64,000 nucleotides of DNA. Origin: Frateuria defendens (lineage in GTDB: Bacteria > Pseudomonadota > Gammaproteobacteria > Xanthomonadales > Rhodanobacteraceae). Positions 28,865 through 39,065 of this stretch are shown here, in pieces; the first letter of the stretch is position 1; the number at the start of each line of letters is the position of its first letter. The stretch covers positions 49,101 through 113,100 of the forward strand of contig NZ_LFQR01000006.1 in assembly GCF_001182895.1 (NCBI RefSeq). Reading direction: 5' to 3'. The notes under the pieces were generated by a model. The model was given only the letters and a program-made list of their open reading frames with translations. It did not search any database and was not told where the DNA came from. Position numbers and translations under genes: made by a program.

Positions 28865-31188
28865 GCGCGCAACCGGCCAACAACACGGCGCCCGACCTGG
28901 TCAGCATCGAGATCGACGGCAAGCCCACGCAGATCCGCAAGGGCGCCATGATCATCGAGGCGGCCGACGCCGTCGGCATCGCCATCCCGCGCTTCTGCTA
29001 CCACCGCAAGTTGCCGATCGCCGCCAACTGCCGCATGTGCCTGGTCGAGGTGGAGATGGGCGGCCGGCCGATGCCCAAGCCGCAGCCGGCCTGCGCCACC
29101 CCGGTGGCCGACGGCATGAAGGTGCAGACCCGCTCGGGCAGCGCGCTGAAGTTCCAGCGCGACGTGATGGAGTTCCTGCTGATCAACCATCCGCTGGACT
29201 GCCCGATCTGCGACCAGGGCGGCGAGTGCGAGCTGCAGGACGTGGCGCTGGGCTACGGCCGCAGCGTGTCGCGCTTCACCGAGCGCAAGCGCACCGTCGC
29301 CGACGAGGACATCGGCCCGCTGGTCGCCACCGAGATGACCCGCTGCATCCAGTGCACGCGCTGCGTGCGCTTCACCAGCGAGATCGCCGGCACCTACGAA
29401 CTGGGCGGCCTGAGCCGCGCCGACAACCTGCAGATCGGCACCTACATCGGCAAGACCGTCGAGACGGAACTCTCGGGCAACATCATCGACGTGTGCCCGG
29501 TCGGCGCCCTCACCAACAAGCCGTTCCAGTTCAAGGCGCGCGCCTGGGAGCTGGTGGCGCGGCCCTCGGTCGGCTACCACGACGCGCTCGGCTCCAACCT
29601 GTGGCTGCACACCCGCCGCGGCGAGGTGCTGCGCACCGTGCCGCGCGACAACGAGACGATCAACGAGTGCTGGCTGTCCGACCGCGACCGCTACAGCCAC
29701 CAGGGCCTGTACGCCGCCGACCGCCTGCGCGCGCCGGAGGTGAAGCGCAACGGCAAGTGGCAGGCGACCACCTGGGAGGATGCGCTGGGGGCCGCCGCCG
29801 AGGCGCTCAAGCAGGTGCCGGGCAGCGAGCTGGGCATTCTGGCGCATCCGGCCGCCACCAACGAGGAGGGCGACCTGCTGGTGCGCCTCGCGCGCGGCCT
29901 CGGCAGCGCCCACCTCGACCATCGCCTGCGCCAGCTGGATTTCGCCGACAACGCGGTGGCGCAGCCGTTCGCGCTGCCGGTGGCCGAGCTCGCGCAGGTG
30001 CGGGCCGCGCTGCTGGTGGGCTCGAACCCGCGCCACGAGATGCCGCTGCTCAACCACCGCCTGCACCAGGCCACGCGCAAGGGCGCCAAGGTCTACGCGG
30101 TCAACCCCGTCCATTTCGATTTCAACTACACGCTGGCCGGCGAGGCCGTCGTGGCGCCGCCGGCCATGGTCGACGCGCTGCTGGCGCTGGCCAAGGCCGC
30201 GGTGGCGAACGGCGCCGTCGCGCCGGCCGCACTGGCTGTCGCCATCGACGCCGCCACCAGCGATCAGGGCGATGCCGAGGCGGTCGCCGCGCTCAAGGCC
30301 GGCAAGGCGGCGGTGATCCTCGGCGAGGCCGCGGTCACCCATCCGCAGGCGTCCTGGCTGCGCGCGCTGGCCCGCTTCATCGCCGCCGCCACCGGCGCCG
30401 GCTACGACGAACTGCCCGTCGGCGCCAACGCCGTGGGCCTGGGCAGGCTCGGCGTGGTGCCGGGCAATGGCGGCCTCGACGCGCAGGCGATGCTGGCGCA
30501 GCCGCGCCAGGCCTACCTGCTCTACGGCGTGGAGCCGCCGCACGACTTCGCCGACGGCGCCGCGGCACTCGAGGCGCTGCACGGCGCGCAGCAGGTGGTG
30601 GCGTTCACCGCCTTCGCCGGCTCGGCGCTGCGCGAGGTGGCCGACGTGATCCTGCCGATCGCGCTGCTGCCGGAGATCGACGGCACCCTGGTCAACGTGG
30701 ACGGCCTGGCGCAGGGCGTGCTGGCCGGCGCCCGCGCGCCGGGCGAGGCGCGGCCGGGCTGGAAGGTGCTGCGCGCGCTGGGCGGGCTGCTCGGCGTGCC
30801 CGGTTTCGAGTTCGACGACCTGGCCGGGCTGCGCGAGGCCATCGCCGAACGCGAGGCGCCGCGGCGCGAGGGCCTGGCCGAGCGCCGGCCGGCCGCCGGC
30901 CTCGCGCGCCTGGCGACCTGGCCGATCTACCGCGGCGACGCGGTGCTGCGCCGCGCCGGGGCACTCAATGCGCACCCGCTCAACCGTGTGCCGGCGGTGC
31001 GCCTCAACGCGGCCGAGGCGGAACGGCTCGGCCTGGCGGACGGCGCCACGGTGCGCGTCGCCGACGCCGTGCTGCCGCTTCTCGTCGATGCCGCGGTGCC
31101 GGACGGCGCCGCCTGGATCGAGGCGGCGCAGGACGACACCGCCACGCTGCCGCCGTATGGCGCGACCCTCACCGTGAGCAAGGCGTAA
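28861..31188 (+). CDS. nuoG: NADH-quinone oxidoreductase subunit G
   Basis: A 775-residue iron-sulfur subunit. The N-terminal 2Fe-2S ferredoxin domain has [15 protein letters not shown]. The His-Cys cluster ligands are in [19 protein letters not shown], and [11 protein letters not shown] with DVCPVGAL binds further clusters. The C-terminal two thirds is a molybdopterin-oxidoreductase-like domain that no longer binds a cofactor ([21 protein letters not shown]). It overlaps nuoF by four bases and ends three bases before nuoH. It relays electrons from the NADH module to NuoI. Confidence 0.96.
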
Positions 31189-31191
31189 CCC

Positions 31192-32220
31192 ATGGGCGAA
31201 CAGATCCTCAACCAGGTGGTGTGGCCGCTGCTGCACATCGTGGCCATCGTGCTGCCGCTGGTGCTGGCGGTGGCGATGTTCGTGTATTGGGAGCGCAAGG
31301 TCATCGGCTGGATGCACGTGCGCATGGGGCCGAACAAGGTCGGCCCGCTCGGCCTGCTGCAGGCTTTCGCCGACGTGGTGAAGCTGCTGCTCAAGGAAGT
31401 GATCCTGCCCACCAACGCCAACCGCTTCCTCTACTACCTGGCGCCGCTGCTGGCCCTGGTGCCGGCGCTGGCGGCCTGGTCGGTGATCCCCTTCGGCGAC
31501 CGGCTGGTGCTGGCCAACGTCAACGCGGGCCTGCTGTACCTGCTGGCGATGACCTCGCTGGGCGTGTACGGCATCATCCTCGCCGGCTGGGCCTCCAACT
31601 CACGCTACGCGCTGCTCGGCGCGATGCGCTCGGCGGCGCAGGTGATCTCCTACGAGCTGGCCATGGGCCTGTGCCTGGTCTGCGTGCTGGTGCTGGCCGG
31701 TTCGCTCAACCTCACCGACATCGTGCACGCGCAGGCCGGCGGCAAGGGCCTCTTCGACTGGTTCTGGCTGCCGCTGCTGCCGGTGTTCGTCGTCTACTTC
31801 ATCTCCGGCGTGGCCGAGACCAACCGCGCGCCGTTCGACGTGGCCGAGGGCGAGTCGGAGATCGTCGCCGGCTTCCACGTGGAGTATTCGGGTTCCGCCT
31901 TCGCGCTGTTCTTCCTGGCCGAATACGCCAACATGATCCTGGTCAGCTTTCTGGCCTCGGTGCTGTTCCTCGGTGGCTGGCTGTCGCCGTTCCCGGCCTC
32001 GTGGGGCTGGCTCGGGCAGGGCAGCTTCCTGTGGCTCCTCGCCAAGGCCTTCGCGTTCGCCTTCCTGTTCCTGTGGTTCCGCGCCAGCTTCCCGCGCTAC
32101 CGCTACGACCAGATCATGCGGCTCGGCTGGAAGGTGTTCATCCCCATCACCATCGTGTGGGTCCTGGTGGCCGGCTGCATGAAGTACTTCGGCTGGGTCA
32201 GCGTCGGCACGGGAGTCTGA
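31192..32220 (+). CDS. nuoH: NADH-quinone oxidoreductase subunit H
   Basis: A 342-residue membrane subunit with about eight helices. [20 protein letters not shown] (near residues 27-46) and [20 protein letters not shown] are signature loops. The latter, with its Glu/Asp residues, is part of the quinone channel and proton path. It anchors the membrane arm to the hydrophilic arm. nuoI starts eight bases downstream. Confidence 0.97.
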   Translation: MGEQILNQVVWPLLHIVAIVLPLVLAVAMFVYWERKVIGWMHVRMGPNKVGPLGLLQAFADVVKLLLKEVILPTNANRFLYYLAPLLALVPALAAWSVIPFGDRLVLANVNAGLLYLLAMTSLGVYGIILAGWASNSRYALLGAMRSAAQVISYELAMGLCLVCVLVLAGSLNLTDIVHAQAGGKGLFDWFWLPLLPVFVVYFISGVAETNRAPFDVAEGESEIVAGFHVEYSGSAFALFFLAEYANMILVSFLASVLFLGGWLSPFPASWGWLGQGSFLWLLAKAFAFAFLFLWFRASFPRYRYDQIMRLGWKVFIPITIVWVLVAGCMKYFGWVSVGTGV

Positions 32221-32228
32221 AGAGAGCC

Positions 32229-32720
32229 ATGTCCAGCATCACCCGCTATTTCAAGAGTCTGCTGCTGATCGAGCTGTTCAAGGGCATGGGGCTGACCCTG
32301 CGCTACATGTTCAGCCCGAAGTACACGATGCGCTACCCGATGGAGCACATCCCCAAGTCCAGCCGCTTCCGCGGCCTGCACGCGCTGCGCCGCTACCCCA
32401 ACGGCGAGGAGCGCTGCATCGCCTGCAAGCTGTGCGAGGCGGTGTGCCCGGCGCTTGCCATCACCATCGACTCGGCGCCGCGCGAGAGCGACGGCCAGCG
32501 CCGCACCACGCGCTACGACATCGACCTGTTCAAGTGCATCTACTGCGGCTTCTGCGAGGAGAGCTGCCCGGTGGACTCGATCGTGGAGACGCACGTGCAC
32601 GAGTACCACTTCGAGCACCGCGGCGAGAACGTGGTGACCAAGCCGCAGCTGCTGGCGATCGGCGACCGCTTCGAGCGGGAGATCGCCGCCGCCCGCGCCC
32701 AGGATGCGGCGTACCGCTGA
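32229..32720 (+). CDS. nuoI: NADH-quinone oxidoreductase subunit I
   Basis: A 163-residue ferredoxin-like subunit with two [4Fe-4S] clusters (N6a, N6b). The ligand sets are [18 protein letters not shown] and [18 protein letters not shown]. The N-terminal amphipathic region ([20 protein letters not shown]) associates with the membrane. It passes electrons from NuoG to NuoB. The ATG 32229 was chosen by family length and the AGAGAG sequence just upstream. Confidence 0.97.
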   Translation: MSSITRYFKSLLLIELFKGMGLTLRYMFSPKYTMRYPMEHIPKSSRFRGLHALRRYPNGEERCIACKLCEAVCPALAITIDSAPRESDGQRRTTRYDIDLFKCIYCGFCEESCPVDSIVETHVHEYHFEHRGENVVTKPQLLAIGDRFEREIAAARAQDAAYR

Positions 32721-32729
32721 GGCACCGAC

Positions 32730-33380
32730 ATGATCGATCCCAACCTGTTCCAACTCGTCTGTTTCTACGCCTTCAGCGCGGTGACCGTGCTTGCGGCGCT
32801 GTCGGTGATCCTGCTGCGCAACTCGGTGCACGCCGTGCTGGCGCTGGTGCTGACCTTCTTCAGCACCGCCTGCGTCTGGCTGCTGGCCGAGGCGGAGTTC
32901 CTCGCCATCGCGCTGATCGTGGTCTACGTGGGCGCGGTGATGGTGCTGTTCCTGTTCGTGGTGATGATGCTGGACATCAAGCAGGAGCAGGTGCGCGAGG
33001 GCTTCATCCGCTACCTGCCGGTGGGCCTGGTGGTGGCGCTGGTGATGCTGGTCGAGATGCTGGCGCTGATCGGCGTGCGGGCGATGCACGCGGTGTCGAT
33101 GGGCGCCGACCCGGCCGCCGCGGCGGGCGTGTCCAACACCGCCTGGCTGGGCACCGCGCTCTACACGCAGTACCTGCTGCCGTTCGAGGTCGCCGCGCTG
33201 ATCCTCACCGTGGGCGTGATCGCGGCGGTGGCGCTGACCCTGCGCCACCGTACCGGCTCGCGCCACCAGAGCGCCGGCCAGCAAGTCGGCATCGACCCGA
33301 GCCGGCGCGTGCGCGTCGTCAAGATGGCGGCGGTCCGCGCCGAAGAGCCGGAAGCCGTGCAGGAGGAGACCCGGACATGA
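32730..33380 (+). CDS. nuoJ: NADH-quinone oxidoreductase subunit J
   Basis: A 216-residue membrane subunit with five predicted helices. [20 protein letters not shown] (helix 3) is the conserved proton-channel helix. The C-terminal tail after residue 180 ([20 protein letters not shown]) is polar and cytoplasmic, as in xanthomonad NuoJ. The stop overlaps the nuoK ATG (ATGA). Confidence 0.95.
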   Translation: MIDPNLFQLVCFYAFSAVTVLAALSVILLRNSVHAVLALVLTFFSTACVWLLAEAEFLAIALIVVYVGAVMVLFLFVVMMLDIKQEQVREGFIRYLPVGLVVALVMLVEMLALIGVRAMHAVSMGADPAAAAGVSNTAWLGTALYTQYLLPFEVAALILTVGVIAAVALTLRHRTGSRHQSAGQQVGIDPSRRVRVVKMAAVRAEEPEAVQEETRT

Positions 33381-33682
33381 TCACGCTGTCGCATTACATC
33401 GTGCTGGGCGCGGTGCTGTTCTGCATCGCCGTCGCCGGCCTGTTCATCAACCGCAAGAACGTGATCGTGCTGCTGATGGCGATCGAGCTGATGCTGCTCG
33501 CGGTCAACACCAACTTCGTGGCCTTCTCGCGCTTCCTGGGCGACGTTTCCGGCCAGGTGTTCGTGTTTTTCATCCTCACGGTGGCGGCAGCCGAATCCGC
33601 CATCGGTTTGGCGATCCTGGTGCTGCTGTTCCGCAACCGCAGCACCATCAACATCGCCGAAATCGACAGCATGAAGGGCTGA
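33377..33682 (+). CDS. nuoK: NADH-quinone oxidoreductase subunit K
   Basis: A 101-residue subunit with three membrane helices. The conserved Glu residues lie in [18 protein letters not shown] (helix 2) and [17 protein letters not shown] (helix 3), both needed for proton translocation. It overlaps nuoJ by four bases; nuoL starts five bases after its stop. Confidence 0.97.
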   Translation: MITLSHYIVLGAVLFCIAVAGLFINRKNVIVLLMAIELMLLAVNTNFVAFSRFLGDVSGQVFVFFILTVAAAESAIGLAILVLLFRNRSTINIAEIDSMKG

Positions 33683-33686
33683 GCGG

Positions 33687-35708
33687 ATGGAACTCTCCAC
33701 ATCGATCCTGCTCACCATCGCGCTGGCGCCGCTGGCCGGCTGTTTCCTCGCCGGCTTCCTGGGTCGCGTGATCGGCCGGGCCGGCGCGCACACGGTCACC
33801 ATTCTCGGCGTGGCGGCGTCCTGCGGCCTCTCGTTCTACGTGCTCTATCAGCTGGTGCTCGGCGGCGCGGCGGTCTACAACCACAACGTCTACACCTGGC
33901 TCGACGTCGGCCAGATCAGCCTCAGCGTGGGCTTCCTGGTCGACCGCCTCACCGCGATGATGATGGTGGTGGTCACCCTCGTCTCGCTGCTGGTGCACGT
34001 CTACACCATCGGCTACATGGCCGACGACGACGGCTACCAGCGCTTCTTCAGCTACATCTCGCTGTTCACCTTCTCGATGCTGATGCTCGTGATGAGCAAC
34101 AACTTCATGCAGCTGTTCTTCGGCTGGGAGGCGGTGGGCCTGGTGTCCTACCTGCTGATCGGCTTCTGGGCCAGGCGGCCGACCGCCACCTTCGCCAGCC
34201 TCAAGGCCTTCCTGATCAACCGCGTGGGCGACTTCGGCTTCGTGCTCGGCGTCGCCGCGGTGCTGTATTTCCTGGGCTCGCTCGACTACGCCACCGTGTT
34301 CGCCGCCGCGCCCAGCCTGGCCGGCAAGACGCTGGCGATCAGCCAGAACGTGCACTGGGACGCCGCCACGGTGATCGCCGTGCTGCTGTTCATCGGCGCC
34401 ATGGGCAAGTCGGCCCAGGTGCCGCTGCACGTGTGGCTGCCCGACTCGATGGAGGGTCCGACGCCGATCTCGGCGCTGATCCACGCCGCGACCATGGTGA
34501 CCGCGGGCATCTTCATGGTGGCGCGCATGTCGCCGATCTACGAGCTGTCGCCGGCCGCGCTCAGCTTCGTGATGGTGATCGGCGCCACCGGCGCGCTGTT
34601 CACCGGCCTGATCGGCATCGTGCAGAACGACATCAAGCGCGTGGTGGCGTACTCCACGCTGTCGCAGCTGGGCTACATGACGGTGGCGCTGGGCGTCTCC
34701 GCCTACGCCGGCGCGGTGTTCCACCTGATGACGCACGCCTTCTTCAAGGCGCTGCTGTTCCTGGGCGCGGGCTCGGTGATCATCGCCATGCACCACGAGC
34801 AGGACATGCGCTACATGGGCGGTCTGCGCAAGTACATGCCGGTGACCTGGATCACCATGTGGGTGGGCGCGCTGGCGCTGTGCGGCGTGCCGTTCTTCGC
34901 CGGCTTCTACTCCAAGGACTCGATCATCGAGGCGGTGGGCGAATCGCACCGCTGGGGCGCGGGCTACGCCTACTTCTGCGTGATGGCCGGCGTCTTCGTC
35001 ACCGCGCTGTACACCTTCCGCCAGATGTACCTGACCTTCCACGGCAAGGAGCGCTTCACCGTGGCGGCGCATCACGGCCACGGCGCGCACGACGACCACG
35101 GCCACCACGCGCCGGGCGTGCTGGCGCACCCGCCGAAGGAGTCGCCGTGGGTGGTGACGCTGCCGCTGGTGCTGCTGGCGATCCCGTCGCTGGCGGTCGG
35201 CTACTTCACCATCGGGCCGGTGCTGTTCGGCGACTGGTTCGGCGGCGCGATCCACGTGGAGGAGGGCGGCAACGTGCTGGCGGAACTCGGCCGCGAGTTC
35301 CACGGCTCGCTGGCGATGGCGCTGCACGGCTTCACCCAGCTGCCGTTCTTCCTGGTGCTGGCCGCGTTCGCGATCACCACCTACATCTACCTGTTCAAAC
35401 CGGCGCTGGCGGGCCGGATCAAGAAGGCGTTCCTGCCGCTCTACACCCTGCTCGACCGCAAGTACTGGGTGGACGAGGTGTACTACGCGGTGTTCGCCAA
35501 GGGCGGCGTGGCGCTCGGCCGCCTGTTCGCCAAGCGCGGCGACGGCAAGCTGATCGACGGCGCGCTGGTCAACGGCTCGGCCGGCCTGGTCCGGCGCACC
35601 GCCGCGGGCATGCGCCAGCTGCAGTCCGGGTACCTCTACCACTACGCCTTCGCCATGATCTTCGGCCTGGTCCTGCTGCTCGGCGGCTACTGGCTGTTCG
35701 GGCGCTGA
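33687..35708 (+). CDS. nuoL: NADH-quinone oxidoreductase subunit L
   Basis: A 673-residue antiporter-like proton-pumping subunit at the distal end of the membrane arm. FFGWEAVGLVSYLLIGFW carries the key Glu, FIGAMGKSAQVPLHVWLPDSMEG the key Lys region, and HLMTHAFFKALLFLGAGSVI the channel His/Lys. A His-rich cytoplasmic loop (HHGHGAHDDHGHH, near residue 460) sits between the antiporter helices and the C-terminal part, which contains the long lateral helix. Such loops occur in other proteobacterial NuoL proteins. Confidence 0.97.
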   Translation: MELSTSILLTIALAPLAGCFLAGFLGRVIGRAGAHTVTILGVAASCGLSFYVLYQLVLGGAAVYNHNVYTWLDVGQISLSVGFLVDRLTAMMMVVVTLVSLLVHVYTIGYMADDDGYQRFFSYISLFTFSMLMLVMSNNFMQLFFGWEAVGLVSYLLIGFWARRPTATFASLKAFLINRVGDFGFVLGVAAVLYFLGSLDYATVFAAAPSLAGKTLAISQNVHWDAATVIAVLLFIGAMGKSAQVPLHVWLPDSMEGPTPISALIHAATMVTAGIFMVARMSPIYELSPAALSFVMVIGATGALFTGLIGIVQNDIKRVVAYSTLSQLGYMTVALGVSAYAGAVFHLMTHAFFKALLFLGAGSVIIAMHHEQDMRYMGGLRKYMPVTWITMWVGALALCGVPFFAGFYSKDSIIEAVGESHRWGAGYAYFCVMAGVFVTALYTFRQMYLTFHGKERFTVAAHHGHGAHDDHGHHAPGVLAHPPKESPWVVTLPLVLLAIPSLAVGYFTIGPVLFGDWFGGAIHVEEGGNVLAELGREFHGSLAMALHGFTQLPFFLVLAAFAITTYIYLFKPALAGRIKKAFLPLYTLLDRKYWVDEVYYAVFAKGGVALGRLFAKRGDGKLIDGALVNGSAGLVRRTAAGMRQLQSGYLYHYAFAMIFGLVLLLGGYWLFGR

Positions 35709-35727
35709 GCCACAGGGAAGCACACGA

Positions 35728-37236
35728 ATGTCGAACTACTTGCTCAGCCTGCTGACCTGGGTGCCGGTGCTCTGCGGCGTGGTGCTGCTGATCGTGCGCG
35801 ATCGCCGCCCCGACCTGCTGCGCTGGATCACGCTGCTCACCGCCATCGCCATGTTCGTGGTGAACATCTCGATGTGGCCGATGATGGACCACGCCAACCC
35901 GGGGCTGCAGTTCGTCGAACACCTCTCGTGGGGCGGCCCGATCCACACCGCCTATGCGCTGGGCGTGGACGGCATCGCCTACGCCATGACCTTGCTGGTG
36001 ACCTTCGGCACCATGCTGGTGGTGGCGGGCTCCTGGGGCTCGATCTCCTACAAGCTGCACCAGTACATGGCCTGCATCATGATCATGGAAGGCCTCATGA
36101 TCGGCTGCTTCTCGGCCACCGACGCGCTGCTGTTCTACGTCTTCTTCGAAGGCATGCTGATCCCGATGTTCCTGCTGATCGGCGTGTGGGGCGGCCCGCG
36201 GCGCATCTATGCGGCGCTGAAGTTCTTCATCTACACCTTCTGCGGCTCGATCCTGCTGCTGGTCAGCCTGATCTACCTGTACACCAAGGCCGGCACCTTC
36301 GACATTCGCGCGCTGGCGGCGCTGCCGCTCAGCATGACGGAGCAGACCTGGCTGTTCTTCGCCTTCCTGGTCGCCTTCGCGATCAAGATCCCGATGGTGC
36401 CGGTGCACACCTGGCTGCCCGACGCACACGTTGAGGCGCCCACCGGCGCCTCGGTGGACCTGGCGATGATCATGCTCAAGATCGGCGGCTACGGCATGGT
36501 GCGCTTCATGCTGCCGATCGCGCCCGACGCCTCGGCCGAATACGCCTGGCTGATCATCGTGCTGAGCCTGGTCGCCGTGGTCTACATCGGCTACGTGGCG
36601 CTGGTGCAGGAGGACATGAAGCGCGTGATGGCGTACTCCTCGGTGGCGCACATGGGCTTCGTCACGCTCGGCATCTTCGTGGCGGTGGCGCTGGTGCACG
36701 AGGGCGGCAGCGCGGACACCGCGCTGCTCGGCATGCAGGGCGCGATGGTGCAGATGCTCTCGCACGGCTTCATCTCCGGCGCCATGTTCACCTGCGTGGG
36801 CATGCTCTACGACCGCCTGCACACCCGCATGATCAAGGACTACGGCGGCGTCATGAACGTGATGCCGTGGTTCGGCTTCTTCTACGTGCTGTTCGCCATG
36901 GCCAACAGCGGCCTGCCGGGCACCAGCGGCTTCGTCGGCGAGTTCATGGTGATCCTGGCCAGCTTCGCGGTCAGCCCGTGGGTGGCGCTGTTCGCCGCCA
37001 TCACCCTGGTCACCGGCGCGGCCTACACGCTGTGGATGGTCAAGCGCGTGCTGTGGGGCGAGATCGGCAACGCGCATGTGGCCGCCATGAAGGACATCAA
37101 CCTGCGCGAGGCGGCCGTGCTGGCGGCCTTCGCAGGCGCAGTCATGGTGGCGGGCGTGTGGCCGCGACCGTTCATCGACCTGATGGACGCCTCGGTGTCC
37201 CAGCTGGTCCACCAGATCGCCAGCCCCAAGATTTGA
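35728..37236 (+). CDS. nuoM: NADH-quinone oxidoreductase subunit M
   Basis: A 502-residue antiporter-like proton-pumping subunit. FYVFFEGMLIPMFLLIGVWG contains the key Glu, PMVPVHTWLPDAHVEAPTGA the second signature, and QEDMKRVMAYSSVAHMGFV the channel Lys/His region. Around fourteen hydrophobic segments are visible. It follows nuoL after 19 bp and is followed by nuoN after 10 bp. Confidence 0.97.
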   Translation: MSNYLLSLLTWVPVLCGVVLLIVRDRRPDLLRWITLLTAIAMFVVNISMWPMMDHANPGLQFVEHLSWGGPIHTAYALGVDGIAYAMTLLVTFGTMLVVAGSWGSISYKLHQYMACIMIMEGLMIGCFSATDALLFYVFFEGMLIPMFLLIGVWGGPRRIYAALKFFIYTFCGSILLLVSLIYLYTKAGTFDIRALAALPLSMTEQTWLFFAFLVAFAIKIPMVPVHTWLPDAHVEAPTGASVDLAMIMLKIGGYGMVRFMLPIAPDASAEYAWLIIVLSLVAVVYIGYVALVQEDMKRVMAYSSVAHMGFVTLGIFVAVALVHEGGSADTALLGMQGAMVQMLSHGFISGAMFTCVGMLYDRLHTRMIKDYGGVMNVMPWFGFFYVLFAMANSGLPGTSGFVGEFMVILASFAVSPWVALFAAITLVTGAAYTLWMVKRVLWGEIGNAHVAAMKDINLREAAVLAAFAGAVMVAGVWPRPFIDLMDASVSQLVHQIASPKI

Positions 37237-37246
37237 GCGCCCCGCC

Positions 37247-38686
37247 ATGCCCACTCTGAACGACATTCTCATCCTGCTGCCGGAGTTCTACCTGGTGGCG
37301 GCGGCCTGCGTCCTGCTGCTGCTCGATGCCTTCATGAAGCCGGCCCAGCGCGGCGTGCTGCACTGGCTGTCGATCGCGGTGCTGCTGGTGGGCATCTACC
37401 TGGTGGTGTCCGGCCAGCCGGACGTGCCGGTCACCGCCTTCGGCGGCATGTTCGTGCGCGACGGCGTGGCGGAGATCCTCAAGGTCTTCGCGCTGCTCAC
37501 CACCGCGCTGGTGTTCGTCTACGCGCGGCCCTACCTGGTCGACCGCAAGCTGTTCGTGGGCGAGTTCTACACCCTGGCGATCTTCGCGGTGATCGGCGTG
37601 ATGCTGCTGGTCTCGGCCGGCAACCTGGTGATGGTGTACCTGGGGCTGGAACTGCTGACGCTGTCCTCCTACGCGCTGGTGGCGCTCAACCGCGACTCGC
37701 GGCTGTCCTCGGAGGCGGCGATCAAGTACTTCGTGCTGGGCGCGATGGCCTCGGGCATGCTGCTGTACGGCATGTCGATGGTCTACGGCGCCACCGGCAC
37801 GCTGGCGCTGGCCCAGCTGCACGGCGCGGCGGCGCACACGGCGATGCCGAACCTGCTGGTGTTCGGGCTGATCTTCATGATCGTGGGCATCGGCTTCAAG
37901 CTCGGCGCGGCACCGTTCCACATGTGGATCCCCGACGTGTACGAGGGCTCGCCCACCGCCGTCACCATCTTCATCGGCTCCGCGCCCAAGCTGGCCGCGT
38001 TCGGCATGGCCTACCGGCTGCTCGATACCGGGCTGGGCGACCTGTCGCACTACTGGCAGCCGGTGCTGGCGGTGCTGGCGGTGCTGTCGCTGGCGATCGG
38101 CAACCTGGTCGCGATCGTGCAGAGCAACCTCAAGCGGCTGCTCGCCTATTCGACCATCTCGCACATGGGTTACCTGCTGCTGGGCCTGGTCAACGCGGGG
38201 CCGGAAGGCTACGCCTCGGCGATGTTCTATGCGATCAGCTACGCGCTGATGGGCACCGCCGCCTTCGGCGTGATCCTGGCGCTGGCGCGTGCCGGCTTCG
38301 AGTGCGACCGCATCGACGACTTGAAGGGCCTCAACCACCGCTCGCCCTGGCTGGCCTTCCTGATGCTGCTGGTGATGTTCTCGCTCGCCGGCGTGCCGCC
38401 GCTGTTCGGCTTCTTCGCCAAGCTGATGGTGCTCGAGGCCGCGATCCATGCCGGCATGGTGTGGCTGGCCGTGGTCGGCGCGATCGCCGCGATCGTCGGC
38501 CTGTACTACTACCTGCGGGTGGTGAAGGTGATGTACTTCGACCGTCCGGACGAGGGCATGGAAACCCGCGTGCAGCCGGACTTCGCGCTGCGCGCGGTGC
38601 TGTCGGTCAATGCGCTGGTGCTGCTGGCGCTGGGCCTGGGCTGGGGCCCGCTGCTCAACTGGTGCCGCGCGGTGTTTCCCGGCTGA
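37247..38686 (+). CDS. nuoN: NADH-quinone oxidoreductase subunit N
   Basis: A 479-residue third antiporter-like subunit. MVYLGLELLTLSSYALVALN carries the key Glu, LGAAPFHMWIPDVYEGSPTA the second signature, and QSNLKRLLAYSTISHMGYLL the central Lys region. This is the last nuo gene, closing a complete nuoA-N set with no unrelated genes inside. About 110 bp separate it from the initiator tRNA. Confidence 0.97.
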   Translation: MPTLNDILILLPEFYLVAAACVLLLLDAFMKPAQRGVLHWLSIAVLLVGIYLVVSGQPDVPVTAFGGMFVRDGVAEILKVFALLTTALVFVYARPYLVDRKLFVGEFYTLAIFAVIGVMLLVSAGNLVMVYLGLELLTLSSYALVALNRDSRLSSEAAIKYFVLGAMASGMLLYGMSMVYGATGTLALAQLHGAAAHTAMPNLLVFGLIFMIVGIGFKLGAAPFHMWIPDVYEGSPTAVTIFIGSAPKLAAFGMAYRLLDTGLGDLSHYWQPVLAVLAVLSLAIGNLVAIVQSNLKRLLAYSTISHMGYLLLGLVNAGPEGYASAMFYAISYALMGTAAFGVILALARAGFECDRIDDLKGLNHRSPWLAFLMLLVMFSLAGVPPLFGFFAKLMVLEAAIHAGMVWLAVVGAIAAIVGLYYYLRVVKVMYFDRPDEGMETRVQPDFALRAVLSVNALVLLALGLGWGPLLNWCRAVFPG

Positions 38687-38754
38687 GGTCGCTGCGCTCC
38701 ATCGCGCGCAATGCGGTGGAGCGAAAAAAACTCGGCGAATTTCGCCGCGAAGAC

Positions 38755-38783
38755 TTGCAAGAAGCCAGCCACCTGATTACACT
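38755..38783 (+). promoter_or_regulatory. Promoter of the initiator tRNA operon
   Basis: TTGCAA (38755-38760) and TACACT (38778-38783) are separated by exactly 17 bp. The predicted start near 38790 lies about seven bases before the mature tRNA 5' end, the normal spacing for a stable-RNA promoter. Confidence 0.75.
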
Positions 38784-38796
38784 TTGCGGACTCTGA

Positions 38797-38873
38797 TGCG
38801 GGGTGGAGCAGTCTGGCAGCTCGTCGGGCTCATAACCCGAAGGTCGCAGGTTCGAATCCTGCCCCCGCTACCA
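38797..38873 (+). tRNA. Initiator tRNA-fMet (anticodon CAU)
   Basis: A 77-nt cloverleaf with encoded CCA. The anticodon loop CTCATAA is flanked by the three consecutive G-C pairs (GGG/CCC) diagnostic of initiator tRNA. The T arm has GTTCGAATC. Positions 1 and 72 are T and T, so the 1-72 pair is absent, as required for formylation, though E. coli uses C-A there. It lies upstream of rimP-nusA-infB, as metY does in E. coli. Confidence 0.95.
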
Positions 38874-38891
38874 GATCTTTCTTAGAACAAG

Positions 38892-38915
38892 AAAGCCTCC
38901 TCGTGAGGCTTTTTT
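38892..38915 (+). terminator. Terminator after tRNA-fMet
   Basis: An 8-bp stem AAAGCCTC/GAGGCTTT with loop CTCGT runs into a TTTTTT tract. It is 18 bp beyond the tRNA CCA end, and would give mostly monocistronic tRNA transcripts. Confidence 0.85.
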
Positions 38916-39010
38916 GTTGGGCGCAAGGATGCGTGGCGCCGACGCCTGGTCAAGCTGGCGATGGTGCGGGAAAGAGCCTGGCGCAGAGCGGGACATCGGC
39001 GTGGTAAGGG

Positions 39011-39036
39011 AATGGGCCGCTTCGAGCCCATTTTTT
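39011..39036 (+). terminator. Second terminator-like hairpin, in the rimP leader
   Basis: A 7-bp stem AATGGGC/GCCCATT with an 8-base loop is followed by TTTT. It ends 29 bp before the rimP ATG, so it sits in the leader of rimP-nusA and may act as an attenuator rather than an operon end. Confidence 0.6.
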
Positions 39037-39065
39037 GTTTCCGGCGATAGAAAAACGATTAGGTC

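Noticed and set aside
31192..38686. Possible Mrp-type antiporter operon because of the NuoL/M/N-like genes
   Set aside because: The full nuoA-K set precedes them in the standard order, so they are complex I subunits.
38701..38752. Palindrome CGGCGAA/TTCGCCG as a nuo terminator
   Set aside because: The A-run is on the 5' side and there is no T-tract on the plus strand; it overlaps the region just before the tRNA promoter.
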